Shown here: one piece after another, positions 44,194 to 54,762 of the stretch | Layout of the letters: each line of letters opens with the position of its first letter | Numbering within the stretch: position 1 is the stretch's first letter | Source of the DNA: Actinobacillus porcitonsillarum | GTDB taxonomy: Bacteria; Pseudomonadota; Gammaproteobacteria; Enterobacterales; Pasteurellaceae | NCBI RefSeq assembly: GCF_003101015.1 | Contig: NZ_CP029206.1 | Coordinates: 1,127,001 to 1,191,000 of the forward strand | DNA length: 64,000 bases | Direction of reading: 5' to 3' | Program-made: the position numbers and the translations under genes | Notes under the pieces: model-generated | What the model was told of the DNA's origin: nothing | Database searches by the model: none | Seen by the model: only the letters and a program-made list of their open reading frames with translations

Positions 44194-44586
44194 TTATTTT
44201 TTAATAATTTGTTTTACATCAATTTCAGTTTTATTCCACTCAGTATCGACTTTGCCTCGAATTTGGATGGTATCTGCCGGGCTGATGGTTTGACCATTCC
44301 AAGCACGTTTGCTGACATCAATTTGGATTTCGCCTGTGCTGTCTTTAAAAATAAACTCATCTTTATCAATTTGCTTAATGATATTACCTTCAATAATTGC
44401 AGGAGTATCATCGCTTGCTTTTAGTGCATCTGCAACGGTTTTTACTGCGGCACTTTCATCAAAGAAGCCTTGGGTTTGAGAACGTTGCGTACCGTCATTA
44501 AATCCACCGTGATGACGTTCGCCATCTTTTGCCACTGTTACCGTTGATACAGCAAGTAAGGTTGTTAAGATAAGTGCTTTTTTCAT
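44194..44586 (-). CDS. Periplasmic BOF (bacterial OB-fold) protein, YgiW-like
   Basis: A 130-residue secreted protein: signal peptide MKKALILTTLLAVSTVTVA, then a single OB-fold (VADALKASDDTPAIIEGNIIKQIDKDEFIFKDSTGEIQIDVSKRAW... DTIQIRGKVDTEWN). This is the YgiW/YdeI family, linked to stress and antimicrobial-peptide tolerance in enterics. ATG 44586 is taken because the signal peptide begins there and CGGAGAATTTATTT precedes it; the open frame extends to 44664 without support. Confidence 0.87.
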   Translation of the reverse strand: MKKALILTTLLAVSTVTVAKDGERHHGGFNDGTQRSQTQGFFDESAAVKTVADALKASDDTPAIIEGNIIKQIDKDEFIFKDSTGEIQIDVSKRAWNGQTISPADTIQIRGKVDTEWNKTEIDVKQIIKK

Positions 44587-44716
44587 AAATAAATTCTCCG
44601 AATTAAAATTAAAGTTTATGTATTCCAAAGGTCTCCCTTTGTTGAGAGGTATTAAACCAAACAAATCTTAAAAAAAACTTAAGAAATAAAAATTTTTTGA
44701 TTTTTTTGAAAAAAGT

Positions 44717-44742
44717 AAGCGGTCAAAAAAATTTGACCGCTT
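44717..44742. terminator. Paired uptake-word hairpin after htpX
   Basis: Perfect 11-bp stem AAGCGGTCAAA / TTTGACCGCTT with a 4-base loop. Confidence 0.75.
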
Positions 44743-44759
44743 GTTATCATTTAAGCATT

Positions 44760-45626
44760 TTATAAATTACGTAATGCTTCAATACGTTTTTCGAGTGGCG
44801 GGTGGCTCATGAAGAGTTCTTTTGCCGGTGCATTAATCATAAATGCAGCAAGTGAACCCTCCATTGCTTGTGGCTCATGTACGCTTTGTAAACGCTGTAA
44901 TGCCGCAATCATTTTTTCTTTTCCGACTAACTGTGCAGAACCTGCATCAGCACGGAATTCACGATAGCGTGAGAACCACATCGCAATCATCGTTGCAAGC
45001 ACACCAAAGACCATTTGTAATAGAAGATCCACAACCCAGAACACAAGAGTATTTGTGCTGCTGTTACCATTTTCATCTTTTGTGCTGGCAACTGCCGTTG
45101 AAATCATACGTGATAGGAAGATCACGAAAGTATTTAGAACTCCTTGAAGTAATGTCATTGTCACCATATCGCCATTTGCAATGTGGGCAATTTCGTGAGC
45201 AACAACGGCTTCAGCTTCATCGTGCGTCATGTTATCTAATAAACCGGTACTCACGGCAACAAGTGAGTTGCTTTTGGTTGCGCCTGTTGCGAAGGCATTA
45301 ACATCCGCGGAGTGATAAATGGCAATATCCGGCATAGGAATATTGGCTTGCTGTGATTGGCGTTTTACGGTGTCAAATAACCATTGTTCTGCACCAGAAC
45401 GAGGCTGAGTAATGACTTCAGCCCCCACAGAGCGTAATGCCATTGACTTTGACATAAAAAGTGAAATTAAAGAACCCGCAAAACCAAATAGCATTGACAT
45501 CACTAAAATGCCAGCGGTGCTACCGCCTTGGATGCCGGTTACTTTAAAAATAATGTTTAATACAATACCCAGAACAAAGGTAATTGCAAGGTTAGTTAAT
45601 AAAAAGAGAATGACACGTTTTGCCAT
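44760..45626 (-). CDS. htpX: Membrane-bound zinc protease HtpX
   Basis: A 288-residue M48 protease for quality control of inner-membrane proteins. The zinc motif HEIAH is in [17 protein letters not shown], with the third ligand in [18 protein letters not shown]. Four membrane segments flank the catalytic part. Conserved end [21 protein letters not shown] 45626 follows GGAGATTAAAACTA. Confidence 0.96.
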   Translation of the reverse strand: MAKRVILFLLTNLAITFVLGIVLNIIFKVTGIQGGSTAGILVMSMLFGFAGSLISLFMSKSMALRSVGAEVITQPRSGAEQWLFDTVKRQSQQANIPMPDIAIYHSADVNAFATGATKSNSLVAVSTGLLDNMTHDEAEAVVAHEIAHIANGDMVTMTLLQGVLNTFVIFLSRMISTAVASTKDENGNSSTNTLVFWVVDLLLQMVFGVLATMIAMWFSRYREFRADAGSAQLVGKEKMIAALQRLQSVHEPQAMEGSLAAFMINAPAKELFMSHPPLEKRIEALRNL

Positions 45627-45708
45627 TAGTTTTAATCTCCAATAAAAAGGTAATGAACTTCATAATAAATGGGGAATATAACCCTACATTCAAGGGATTA
45701 GACCATAA

Positions 45709-46782
45709 TTATTCCCATAAATTTAACTGATTTGCAACTTTTTTGTCTGGAAAATGAACACTTAAACCAATAAGCCGAATTTTTCGTCCTTCACGGCGTT
45801 TCCAAACCTGATGGAGTAGAAGAAGAAAGTTCTGCAATGTTAATCCTTCAGTCGTTCTTTCTATGGTGGTTTGGGTAAAGTCATCAAATTTAAGTTTAAT
45901 CGCAAGTTTTTTAAAATCGTGTAATGGCGTATCGCCCCAGTTGCGTTGAATACGAAAAACCAATTTATGAAAAAGATCATCAAGGAAATGTTCAGCCACT
46001 TCAAGTTGGTCAATATCTTCTAATAATGTATTTTCGACTGCAAGTGATTTGCGGGGACGATTTACCTCAACTTCTCTCGGATCGATACCATGGCAGAAAT
46101 CCCATAATCGTTGCCCAAATTTGCCAAACTCTTGATAAATCAATGCCTTATTCGCTTTTTGAACATCTTGGCATTGATGGAAGCCCATCTGTATTAACTT
46201 CTCATGTGTAACTTTTCCAACCCCGGGGATCTTTTTTAACGGTAACGTTTGAATAAAACCATTGACTTCCTCGGGTGTGATCACAAATTGCCCATTTGGT
46301 TTATTTTGATCAGAGGCTATTTTCGCTAAAAATTTGAGTGGTGCTATGCCAGCAGAAGCGGTGAGTTTTAACTCTTGCCAAATGTCTTGGCGAATGGCTT
46401 GTGCAATCCAAGTGGCAGAACCAGCATATTTCTCGCAATCCGTCACATCTAAATAGGCTTCATCTAGGGAAAGCGGTTCAATTAAATGGGTGTAGCGTTG
46501 AAAAATTTGATGGATTTGTTCTGAAACCGATTTATAAAGTGGCATATTTACCGGCAATAAAATCAAATTCGGGCAACGTTTAAACGCTTGAGCAGTCGCC
46601 ATTGCACTATGTAAACCAAATTTTCGAGCTTCGTAGTTGCAAGTCGTTAATACGCCTCGCTTATCTGCACTCCCGCCAACAGCAATCGGCTTGCCTTGGA
46701 GAGTGGGATTTTCGCGCATTTCTACGGCAGCATAGAAACAATCCATGTCAATATGGATAATTTTTCGTGTCTTTGTTTGCAA
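45709..46782 (-). CDS. dinB: DNA polymerase IV
   Basis: A 357-residue Y-family polymerase for translesion synthesis. Conserved: HIDMDCFYAAVEMRENP with the first catalytic Asp, SLDEAYLDVTD with the Asp-Glu pair, two helix-hairpin-helix segments near IPGVGKVTHEKL, and the little-finger domain. Usual length. No LexA box is obvious in the 97 bp to the divergent lysO. No beta-clamp motif was checked beyond the C-terminal LNLWE. Confidence 0.95.
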   Translation of the reverse strand: MQTKTRKIIHIDMDCFYAAVEMRENPTLQGKPIAVGGSADKRGVLTTCNYEARKFGLHSAMATAQAFKRCPNLILLPVNMPLYKSVSEQIHQIFQRYTHLIEPLSLDEAYLDVTDCEKYAGSATWIAQAIRQDIWQELKLTASAGIAPLKFLAKIASDQNKPNGQFVITPEEVNGFIQTLPLKKIPGVGKVTHEKLIQMGFHQCQDVQKANKALIYQEFGKFGQRLWDFCHGIDPREVEVNRPRKSLAVENTLLEDIDQLEVAEHFLDDLFHKLVFRIQRNWGDTPLHDFKKLAIKLKFDDFTQTTIERTTEGLTLQNFLLLLHQVWKRREGRKIRLIGLSVHFPDKKVANQLNLWE

Positions 46783-46879
46783 AATGTTACCTTATTTCGA
46801 CCGCTTGTTGTATGGATATAAAAACAGTTTTATTTTACCTTGATACTGTTAAAATTTCCAATTAAATGCATTTCTTTTT

Positions 46880-47809
46880 ATGGTATTTATTTTCATGTTA
46901 TACGGTCTTGCTATTGTTTTAATTCCACTTTTTATTGGATACCTTTTTAAAGTGACCCATCACGGGATATTATCCATCGTAAATAAAGTGGTTAGTATTT
47001 GCCTTTACTTGATTTTATTAGTTATCGGGATTTCACTCGGGCAACTTGATGATATTGTGACAAAACTACCACAAATTGGTACAACGGCACTCACATTAAG
47101 CCTGATAATTCACAGTTGTAATATTTTGGCTTTGGTTGTCTATGATAAATGGCAACCCATGAAACGAGACGTTGTGGCTCAAGATGAGCTTCCTTCACGT
47201 TTCTCACAGCTATTAGATTCACTAAAATTGGTTGGTACAACGATGGCAGGCGGAATTTTGGGCTTTTTAACAAAAGGCATTGTCGAATTTCCTTTGCATG
47301 CCAGTACCTATGTTTTGGTAATTATGATTTTCGGGGTGGGTATTCAGCTTCGTAATAGTGGTATTCCTTTAAGAGAAGTTTTTTTAAATAAAAGAGGGAT
47401 TTATACCTCGATAATTTTTATTATCAGTAGCCTAATTGGGGGGGCGATTGCGGCTTGGGTATTGGCTCTTCCTTTAGCAAAAGGACTTACTTTTGCCTCT
47501 GCGTTTGGGTGGTATTCGCTTTCGAGCGTTTTAGTCAATGATGCTTGGGGAGCGATTTATGGCAGTATTGCATTTTTCAACGATCTTTCTCGCGAGATTT
47601 TATGCTTATTCATGATCCCATTTTTTATGCGTTTATTCCCCTCGACCGCAGTGGGATTAGGCGGTGCAACCTCGCTAGATTGTACATTGCCGATTATTCA
47701 AAAATCAGGTGGTATTCAAGTTGTGCCGTTAGCCATTAGCTTTGGCTTTATTGTGAATTTAGTTGCGCCACTATTGCTTGCCATCTTTATAGGATTGGGT
47801 TCTGTTTAA
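46880..47809 (+). CDS. lysO: Lysine exporter LysO
   Basis: A membrane protein of about 305-309 residues with an N-terminal small domain and a C-terminal domain, the fused LysO (YbjE) arrangement. Diagnostic blocks: WYSLSSVLVNDAWGAIYGSIAFFNDLSRE and GGATSLDCTLPIIQKSGG. In E. coli LysO exports lysine and its toxic analogues. Start may be ATG 46880 or ATG 46895 (MLYGLAIVL), which fits the family better; neither has a clear ribosome-binding site. Divergent from dinB. Confidence 0.87.
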   Translation: MVFIFMLYGLAIVLIPLFIGYLFKVTHHGILSIVNKVVSICLYLILLVIGISLGQLDDIVTKLPQIGTTALTLSLIIHSCNILALVVYDKWQPMKRDVVAQDELPSRFSQLLDSLKLVGTTMAGGILGFLTKGIVEFPLHASTYVLVIMIFGVGIQLRNSGIPLREVFLNKRGIYTSIIFIISSLIGGAIAAWVLALPLAKGLTFASAFGWYSLSSVLVNDAWGAIYGSIAFFNDLSREILCLFMIPFFMRLFPSTAVGLGGATSLDCTLPIIQKSGGIQVVPLAISFGFIVNLVAPLLLAIFIGLGSV

Positions 47810-47943
47810 AATCCATTCCGTTTAAAAAATGATAAATAAAAAAATCTCATCCATCTATCTTCGCAATTTTTGAACTAGATCGCATTTTTTCGTGTGAAGC
47901 TTTGCTAAACTTTCAGCAGTTTTATTTTTTAGAGAGGCTTCAC

Positions 47944-49596
47944 ATGAGCGAAATAGCATTAACCGTAAGCCTGTTATCCTTAGTTGCCGTTATTGGTCTA
48001 TGGATAGGGCATATAAAAGTAAGGGGGGTAAGCCTAGGCATAGGCGGTGTATTATTTGGAGGGATTTTTGTTTCTCATATTATGGGCGAATATGGCATTA
48101 AACTAGACGCTCATACCCTACATTTTATTCAAGAATTCGGGCTCATTTTGTTTGTTTATACCATAGGCATTCAAGTTGGGCCCGGTTTTTTTGCTTCGTT
48201 AAGACAATCAGGACTAAAACTTAATGGCTTTGCTTTGCTTATTGTCGGGATAAGTGGCGTATTGGTTGGCTTGCTACATAAACTTTTTGATATCCCTTTG
48301 CCCGTTATTTTGGGCATTTTCTCCGGAGCGGTCACCAATACTCCCTCTCTCGGTGCAGGGCAGCAACTTTTAGCGGAGCTCGGCGCTGATACTGCCGTTA
48401 TGGGCATGGGGTATGCCATTGCTTACCCGTTTGGTATCGTGGGGATTTTACTCTCGATGTGGTTAGTCCGTATCTTGTTTAAAATCAATGTAGATAAAGA
48501 AGCAACACGTTTTGAAAGCGAAACACACAGCAAAAAAGAGGGGCTCAGTACATTAAATGTACGTGTTACCAATCCTAATTTAAATGGATTGCTTTTAAAA
48601 GAATTACCCGATTTTGAGCTACATGATGTTGTTTACTCCCGTATAAAAAGGGAAGAAACATTATTTGTCCCTAAAGTGGATACGATGATTCAAATTGGCG
48701 ATGTGCTACATCTTGTGGGAGAGCCTGCAACATTACATAAAATGCAACTGATTTTAGGCGAAGAGGCACATATTTCCCTTTCAACCAAAGGTACTATGTA
48801 TCGAACAGAGAGGGCAGTTGTCACGAATGAAAAAGTCTTTGGTAAGCAAATTCGCCAATTAATGTTAAAAGGCAAGTATGATGTTGTTATTTCTCGCCTA
48901 AACCGAGCGGGTGTCGAACTCGTGCCAAACGGCGAAATGGTCTTACAATTTGGTGATGTGCTCAATTTAGTCGGGCGACAAGAAGATATCGAAGCTGTGA
49001 TGTCAATCATTGGGAATGCCAAACAAAAACTACAACAAGTCCAAATGCTCCCTATTTTTATCGGCATAGGATTAGGTGTTCTCCTTGGTTCTGTACCGAT
49101 TTATTTACCCGGCTTCCCGGTTGCCTTAAAGCTAGGCTTAGCCGGTGGGCCTTTAGTTGTCGCTTTAATTTTGGCGAGAATAGGCAGCTTTGGTAAACTC
49201 TATTGGTTTATGCCACCAAGTGCAAACCTTGCTTTACGCGAAATTGGCATTGTCCTGTTCTTGTCTGTTGTAGGTTGGAAAGCTGGAGATCATTTCTTTA
49301 GTACATTATTAAGTAATGAAGGGCTTGAGTGGATTGGCTATGGGGCAATCATTACATTTGTGCCATTAATGATTACAGCCGTCATTGCTCGTATTTACGG
49401 GAAACTGAATTATTTAACGCTATGTGGGTTATTAGCCGGTTCAATGACCGACCCTCCTGCACTAGCTTTTGCCAACACCCTCAAAGAAGACAGCGGAGCG
49501 GCGGCGCTTTCCTATGCGACAGTCTATCCTTTAGTGATGTTTTGTCGGATCATATTGCCGCAAATTTTAGCGATTTTGCTTTGGACAGTGGGCTAA
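47944..49596 (+). CDS. YbjL/YidE-type AAE transporter with RCK domains
   Basis: A 550-residue transporter of the aspartate:alanine exchanger (AAE) family. Two membrane halves of about five segments flank two TrkA-C (RCK-C) regulatory domains ([24 protein letters not shown] and the [33 protein letters not shown] block). The family motif [15 protein letters not shown] and its repeat [15 protein letters not shown] are seen. ATG 47944 (MSEIALTV) follows AGAGAGGCTTCAC and is preferred to the longer frame from 47902. The transported substrate is not known. Confidence 0.88.
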   Translation: MSEIALTVSLLSLVAVIGLWIGHIKVRGVSLGIGGVLFGGIFVSHIMGEYGIKLDAHTLHFIQEFGLILFVYTIGIQVGPGFFASLRQSGLKLNGFALLIVGISGVLVGLLHKLFDIPLPVILGIFSGAVTNTPSLGAGQQLLAELGADTAVMGMGYAIAYPFGIVGILLSMWLVRILFKINVDKEATRFESETHSKKEGLSTLNVRVTNPNLNGLLLKELPDFELHDVVYSRIKREETLFVPKVDTMIQIGDVLHLVGEPATLHKMQLILGEEAHISLSTKGTMYRTERAVVTNEKVFGKQIRQLMLKGKYDVVISRLNRAGVELVPNGEMVLQFGDVLNLVGRQEDIEAVMSIIGNAKQKLQQVQMLPIFIGIGLGVLLGSVPIYLPGFPVALKLGLAGGPLVVALILARIGSFGKLYWFMPPSANLALREIGIVLFLSVVGWKAGDHFFSTLLSNEGLEWIGYGAIITFVPLMITAVIARIYGKLNYLTLCGLLAGSMTDPPALAFANTLKEDSGAAALSYATVYPLVMFCRIILPQILAILLWTVG

Positions 49597-49609
49597 GTAC
49601 TTGAGTTAT

Positions 49610-49651
49610 AAGCGGTTAGATTTGTTTTGTGAATAACAAATCTAACTGCTT
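49610..49651. terminator. Bidirectional terminator with uptake word
   Basis: Long stem AAGCGGTTAGATTTGTT / AACAAATCTAACTGCTT, one mismatch, 8-base loop. It lies between two convergent genes. Confidence 0.85.
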
Positions 49652-49655
49652 GTTT

Positions 49656-50966
49656 TTATTTCAATAATTTAGCCAACGCTTGCGATTTTCGTTCGATTTC
49701 TTGCCATTCAGAAAGCGGTTCGGAATCTTGTACGATGCCCGCACCAGCATAAAGGGTTACTTGATTTTGTTTAATTTGGGCAGAGCGGAGAGTAACGCAA
49801 AATTCAGCTTCGTTTTCTCCCCAAATCCCAAGCGTACCGGCATACCACCCACGTGTGAAAGGTTCATTTTCAGCGATAAACTGCTTCGCTTTCGCGCGAG
49901 GCAAACCGGCAACGGCGGCTGTTGGGTGAATACGAATTAAACATTCACTATCCGAAATTGTTGGTTTTAAAACTGCCTGAATTTTGCGGCGTAGATGTTG
50001 CACATTGTGCAGACGTTTGATCTCAGCCTTGCCGATCTCAATGTGCTCAACGCAATCTTCAAGATGACGAGTAATGTCGTCCACTACTAACTGATTTTCA
50101 TAGACATTTTTCGTATCATTTAAAAGCCATTGGGCATTTTGTTCCGTCTGATCTAAATCTTCCGTCACGGCAACGGTACCGGCCAAGGCTTCCGTATAGA
50201 GATTTCTGGCTTGACGTAAATATAATCGTTCTGGCGTTGAGCCGACAAAGACGGTTTCGCTATTTTCTGCCCATAAGAAATGGTAACAACCTAAGTTAAT
50301 TTTTTGGCTTTGTTCTAATAATTCATAAGCGGAAATCGGTTTATCAAAAGTTAAGCAAATCGCATTTGCCAGCACGACTTTACTAAAGTTTTGTGCTTGA
50401 ATTTCATTGATTGCTTTATTGATATTTGTTTGCCAGCCTTCAAAATCACAAGCGGTTTTACGATCAATAAGTTTGTTTGCAAGAGGTTTATGTGCAAAAG
50501 AGCTATTTGAAAGCGGTGCTAAGTCATTTTGTTGCGCCTCAAATGTTGCAAAATAATCGTCAAAATTAACCGCTTGAGAGGTTTCAGTGGATAAATCAAG
50601 ATAAAAATAAGCGGTAAGATTTTGTTGCTCTTTTACCAATTTTAGGCGAGGTAATACAAAGCAACATTCGCCTTCAAATTGTAATCCACCGATGAGGGGG
50701 AAGCCTGTCTGTTGAATAAAGGCTTGTGCCGTTTCTAATTGCTGAAAGGTTTTTACTGCCCCGAGCGTTATGACGGTTTGATCACGATCTCGATTTTTGA
50801 GGAAAAAATGCGGATAGATGTTTTTTTGTGCATTTAAGCCAGCTAAAAAGGCAACATTCTCATCAGATACGCAAACAGAGGCTTGAATTTCTATCAATCC
50901 TTGTAGAGATACTTGTTTGGCAAACTGTTCGCTAAGTTGTTGTTTTAATTGACTAAAAATTGACAT
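49656..50966 (-). CDS. menF: Isochorismate synthase MenF
   Basis: A chorismate-binding (MST family) enzyme making isochorismate for menaquinone. Seen: VVLANAICLTFDKP, FLWAENSETVFVGSTPERLYLR, EALAGTVAVTED and IRIHPTAAVAGLPRAKA, then GWYAGTLGIWGENEAEFCVTLRSA, as in MenF. About 436 residues from ATG 50966 (MSIFSQLKQQ); an upstream ATG at 50975 is also open. Other men genes are not in the window. PabB and TrpE are related, but the IHPTAAVAGLP block fits isochorismate synthases. Confidence 0.9.
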   Translation of the reverse strand: MSIFSQLKQQLSEQFAKQVSLQGLIEIQASVCVSDENVAFLAGLNAQKNIYPHFFLKNRDRDQTVITLGAVKTFQQLETAQAFIQQTGFPLIGGLQFEGECCFVLPRLKLVKEQQNLTAYFYLDLSTETSQAVNFDDYFATFEAQQNDLAPLSNSSFAHKPLANKLIDRKTACDFEGWQTNINKAINEIQAQNFSKVVLANAICLTFDKPISAYELLEQSQKINLGCYHFLWAENSETVFVGSTPERLYLRQARNLYTEALAGTVAVTEDLDQTEQNAQWLLNDTKNVYENQLVVDDITRHLEDCVEHIEIGKAEIKRLHNVQHLRRKIQAVLKPTISDSECLIRIHPTAAVAGLPRAKAKQFIAENEPFTRGWYAGTLGIWGENEAEFCVTLRSAQIKQNQVTLYAGAGIVQDSEPLSEWQEIERKSQALAKLLK

Positions 50967-51099
50967 AATCCGCATTTCTAAAAAATTAAAAAGTTATTTT
51001 TAAAAAAGGTCATTATTTTAGCCTATTTCCCCTTTTTTTTCCTCTAAAATCGGAGTAAAGTTCAACAATTCGTTAATAAAATGATAACAGGAAGAAAAA

Positions 51100-52317
51100 A
51101 TGGAACGTTTCCCGAAGTCCGATAAATTAGCACAAGTTCGCTATGATATTCGTGGACCTATTCATAAAGAAGCCCTCCGTCTTGAAGAAGAGGGGAATAA
51201 AATTTTAAAGTTAAACATTGGTAACCCAGCCCCTTTTGGTTTTGAAGCACCTGATGAAATTTTAGTTGATGTTATTCGTAATTTACCAACGGCACAGGGT
51301 TATTGCGACTCAAAAGGTTTATATTCGGCACGTAAAGCGATTGTGCAATACTATCAGTCTAAAGGAATGCGTGGTATGGACGTCAATGATGTCTATATTG
51401 GTAACGGTGTTTCAGAACTGATTACGATGTCAATGCAAGCCTTATTAAATGAAGGCGATGAGATCTTAATCCCAATGCCGGATTATCCACTTTGGACCGC
51501 GGCGGCAACCCTAGCAGGCGGTAAAGCGGTACATTATCTTTGTGATGAAGAAAATGAGTGGTTCCCAGATGTAGAAGACATCAAAGCAAAAATTACGCCA
51601 AGAACCAAAGCAATTTTAGTCATCAACCCGAATAACCCTACGGGAGCAGTATATAGCCGTGCAGTGTTATTAGAAATTGCGGAATTGGCACGTAAACATA
51701 ATTTAATGATCTTTGCCGATGAAATTTACGAGAAGATTATTTACGATGGTGCGGTTCATCATCATATTGCGGCATTAGCACCGGATGTTTTAACCGTAAC
51801 TTACAACGGTTTATCAAAAGCTTATCGTGTTGCAGGTTTCCGTCAAGGTTGGATGGTATTAAGTGGACCTAAAGCACAGGCAAAAGGCTTTATTGAAGGT
51901 TTAGATATGCTTTCTTCCATGCGTTTATGTGCAAATACGCCAATGCAGCACGCGATCCAAACCGCATTAGGTGGCTATCAAAGTATCAATGAATTTATTT
52001 TACCAGGTGGACGTTTACTTGAACAACGTAATAAAGCGTGGGAATTATTAGTACAAATTCCGGGGATCAGCTGTGTGAAGCCGAAAGGGGCGATGTATAT
52101 GTTCCCGAAAATTGATACGGAAATGTATGGTATTAAAGATGATGCAAAATTTATTTACGATTTGCTTCAAGCGGAAAAAGTATTATTAGTGCAAGGCTCC
52201 GGCTTCAACTGGCATAAACCGGATCACTTCCGAGTGGTGACTTTACCTTATGTTCATCAGTTGGAAGAGGCAATCGGAAGATTGGCGAATTTCTTAAAAA
52301 CATATCGTCAAGAGTAA
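51100..52317 (+). CDS. alaA: Alanine-synthesising aminotransferase AlaA
   Basis: A 405-residue class I PLP aminotransferase. PLP lysine: YNGLSKAYRVAGFRQGWM (SKxxR). Other conserved parts: INPNNPTGAVY, FADEIYEKI, and the C-terminal arginine in HFRVVTLP. Highly like E. coli YfbQ (AlaA), which makes alanine from pyruvate and glutamate. ATG 51100 follows AACAGGAAGAAAAA. Confidence 0.94.
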   Translation: MERFPKSDKLAQVRYDIRGPIHKEALRLEEEGNKILKLNIGNPAPFGFEAPDEILVDVIRNLPTAQGYCDSKGLYSARKAIVQYYQSKGMRGMDVNDVYIGNGVSELITMSMQALLNEGDEILIPMPDYPLWTAAATLAGGKAVHYLCDEENEWFPDVEDIKAKITPRTKAILVINPNNPTGAVYSRAVLLEIAELARKHNLMIFADEIYEKIIYDGAVHHHIAALAPDVLTVTYNGLSKAYRVAGFRQGWMVLSGPKAQAKGFIEGLDMLSSMRLCANTPMQHAIQTALGGYQSINEFILPGGRLLEQRNKAWELLVQIPGISCVKPKGAMYMFPKIDTEMYGIKDDAKFIYDLLQAEKVLLVQGSGFNWHKPDHFRVVTLPYVHQLEEAIGRLANFLKTYRQE

Positions 52318-52332
52318 TCTCTTTTTTCATAA

Positions 52333-52360
52333 AAAGCCCTATATTGTCTTATAGGGCTTT
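52333..52360 (+). terminator. Terminator after alaA
   Basis: Perfect 11-bp stem AAAGCCCTATA / TATAGGGCTTT with 6-base loop. Confidence 0.85.
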
Positions 52361-52383
52361 ACTTATTTTCTCATCATATTGAT

Positions 52384-53277
52384 ATGCTTGGTGTATTTTG
52401 TTCTCTACTGGCTTCACTGTTATTTGGTGGGCTTTACTATCTAGCGACTTGGCTACGCCCTTTGGAAGGGCAAGAGATCTTTGGATTTCGAATGTTGGTT
52501 ACGTTGCCTTTTTTGTTTTTAGCGGTTTTTGTCCTTAAAAAACAGGCTGAATTTATCGCTTTTCTAAAACGGATCAGACAAGAACCTTACTTGATTTTGG
52601 TGCTGATTTTTACTGCCTTTTTTGTCGGGCTACAAATGTGGCTTTTCCTTTGGGCGCCGAATAGCGGTAGGGCAATTGAAGTATCTATCGGCTATTTATT
52701 GATGCCAATTATGATGGTTATTGCCGGAAAGTGGATATATAAAGAATATCTCTCGGTTTGGAAATGGATTGCCATTATTTTAGCCGGCATAGGCGTGTTA
52801 AGTAATGTCATTCAGACCGGTGCTTTTTCTTGGGCGAGTGCGGTGGTATTAACGGGGTTCCCATTTTATTTTATGGTGCGCCGAAAATTTAATATCGCTC
52901 ATATTCATAGCTTTATTTTAGAAGTAACCATTTTAATACCGGCAGCACTTTATTTTATTTCTCCAGTCGATTTAAAACAGATTGAAACCGTTAATGAACA
53001 TATTTACTTTGCCTTATTTCTGCTCGGTTTACTCAGCGGTGTTGCATTAATTTCGTACACAATGGCGAGTTATTTAGTCCCTTTTAATGTATTAGGGCTA
53101 TTAGGTTATTTAGAACCGGTTGCAATGATGGCAATTTCATTTTTTATTGGCGAAACATTAAAGCCGGAAAGTTACATTTTGTTAATTTGCTTATCTTTTG
53201 CGATTTTATTTTTAATCATTGATGGGATCTTAAATATCCTTAAACAACAGAAAAAACGGAAGGCGAAGCAATGTTAA
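52384..53277 (+). CDS. RarD-like EamA transporter, copy 1
   Basis: A 297-residue drug/metabolite transporter with ten membrane segments. The signature LGLLGYLEPVAMMAISFFIGE and the start GVFCSLLASLLFGGLYYLATWLRPL place it in the RarD group. E. coli rarD changes chloramphenicol sensitivity, but natural substrates are not known. It overlaps the next gene by 7 bp, and that gene is a paralogue, so a tandem duplication made the pair. The four genes 52384-56973 are packed with overlaps and look like one operon ending in priA. Confidence 0.85.
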   Translation: MLGVFCSLLASLLFGGLYYLATWLRPLEGQEIFGFRMLVTLPFLFLAVFVLKKQAEFIAFLKRIRQEPYLILVLIFTAFFVGLQMWLFLWAPNSGRAIEVSIGYLLMPIMMVIAGKWIYKEYLSVWKWIAIILAGIGVLSNVIQTGAFSWASAVVLTGFPFYFMVRRKFNIAHIHSFILEVTILIPAALYFISPVDLKQIETVNEHIYFALFLLGLLSGVALISYTMASYLVPFNVLGLLGYLEPVAMMAISFFIGETLKPESYILLICLSFAILFLIIDGILNILKQQKKRKAKQC

Positions 53278-54149
53278 AAGGTATTCTCTGTTGTATGGGG
53301 GCAAACTTTCTTTTTGGCATAGGTTATTATTTTGCCATTTTACTACGCCCATTAAATGGCGAAAGTATGTTTGGCTATCGCATTTTTGTGCTAGCACCTT
53401 TTATTTTATTGGCGATATTTTTATTTAAACAGACGGGTAAATTCGCTGAACTTTGGCAAAAAATTAAGCAAAAACCACCGCTTGTATTTATTTTATTATT
53501 ACTCGCATTGAATACAGGTGTTCAACTTTGGTTATTTCTTTGGGCACCTAATCACGGTCAAGCGTTAGAGGTTTCTATTGGTTACCTATTGCTCCCGATT
53601 ACGGCAGTAACTTTAGGAAAAATTGTATTTAAAGAGCAGTTTACAAGGTTAAAATGGCTGGCGGTCTTTTTTGCCGTTATCGGCGTTTTTTCAAATGTAT
53701 TGCTAAGCGGAACATTCTCTTGGGCAACGCTTGTTGCAGGGCTAGGGTATCCGATTTACATTACACTTCGCCGCTATTTTGGTATTAACCACCTTGCTTC
53801 TTTTTTTGTTGAGCTTATTTTGGTAATACCTTTTGCGCTTTATTTTATTTTGCAAACGGATATGCAACCGATTTTGGCAGAAAATAAATGGATCTATCAT
53901 TTTCTTGCTTTATTTGGTTTGGTTAATGGTGCAGCATTTATTTTTTATATTGCCTCAAGTAATTTATTGCCCGTTAATGTATTAGGGCTTTTAGGTTATG
54001 TTGAGCCGCTTGTTATGTTATTTATTTCCTTTGCTATTGGTGAAGTTTTAGAAGCTAAATCATATTTATTGATGATTTGTTTAACCATTGCAATTTTATT
54101 ATTAACCTTAGATAGTTTTAAGCAGAAGAAAAGAGGGAAATATGAATGA
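53271..54149 (+). CDS. RarD-like EamA transporter, copy 2
   Basis: A 292-residue paralogue of the preceding gene, sharing LFLWAPN, EVSIGYLL, FSWAT and NVLGLLGYVEPLVMLFISFAIGE. Same ten-segment topology. It overlaps both neighbours (7 and 8 bp). Function as for copy 1; the two could form a heterodimer or have separate substrates, which sequence does not show. Confidence 0.85.
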   Translation: MLKGILCCMGANFLFGIGYYFAILLRPLNGESMFGYRIFVLAPFILLAIFLFKQTGKFAELWQKIKQKPPLVFILLLLALNTGVQLWLFLWAPNHGQALEVSIGYLLLPITAVTLGKIVFKEQFTRLKWLAVFFAVIGVFSNVLLSGTFSWATLVAGLGYPIYITLRRYFGINHLASFFVELILVIPFALYFILQTDMQPILAENKWIYHFLALFGLVNGAAFIFYIASSNLLPVNVLGLLGYVEPLVMLFISFAIGEVLEAKSYLLMICLTIAILLLTLDSFKQKKRGKYE

Positions 54150-54762
54150 TATTGTCAATTATTGGGGATTTTTAACCGCTTGCGTGTTATTAAATTTAAC
54201 ACCTGGCGCTGATACTATTTATATTTTAACCCGATCAATAGCCGAAGGAAGACAAGCAGGACTAATGTCTGCACTAGGGATTTTAACCGGCATATTCTTT
54301 CATATCTTAGCCGTATCTTTAGGATTAGCCGGCATAGTAGCTCATTCTCCAACATTGTTTGCAATTTTAAAATATGCAGGGGCAATCTATTTAGCCTATT
54401 TAGGCATAAAAATGTGGCGGACTTCTTTCCAGCTTGAGCGGATTGACTTAGATAAATTACCACTATGGAGAATTTATCGACAAGGGGTTATTACCAATAT
54501 ACTTAATCCAAAAGTGGTCTTGTTTTTTCTGGCATTATTGCCACAATTTGTGAGTAGCTCACTTGAAAATACATTTTTCCCTTTTTTCTTTTTGGGAATT
54601 ACCTTTTTATCAACCACCTCTATTTGGGTTATTATTCTTGTTTTAGCCGCAGCACCTCTTGGAAATTTATTACGTCAAAATCCGATGGTAGGAAAATGGC
54701 TCAATAAAATTTGTGGCACGATTTTTATCGGATTAGCACTTAAAATCGGGTTAGAAAAATAA
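54142..54762 (+). CDS. RhtB/LysE-family amino acid exporter
   Basis: A 206-residue six-segment exporter. Family signature LNLTPGADTIYILTRSIAEGRQAGLMSALGI near the start and LKYAGAIYLAYLGIKMW, NILNPKVVLFFLALLPQF. It exports an amino acid such as threonine or homoserine; the substrate is not known. It overlaps the upstream exporter by 8 bp and abuts priA with no gap (stop 54762, start 54763). Confidence 0.88.
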   Translation: MNDIVNYWGFLTACVLLNLTPGADTIYILTRSIAEGRQAGLMSALGILTGIFFHILAVSLGLAGIVAHSPTLFAILKYAGAIYLAYLGIKMWRTSFQLERIDLDKLPLWRIYRQGVITNILNPKVVLFFLALLPQFVSSSLENTFFPFFFLGITFLSTTSIWVIILVLAAAPLGNLLRQNPMVGKWLNKICGTIFIGLALKIGLEK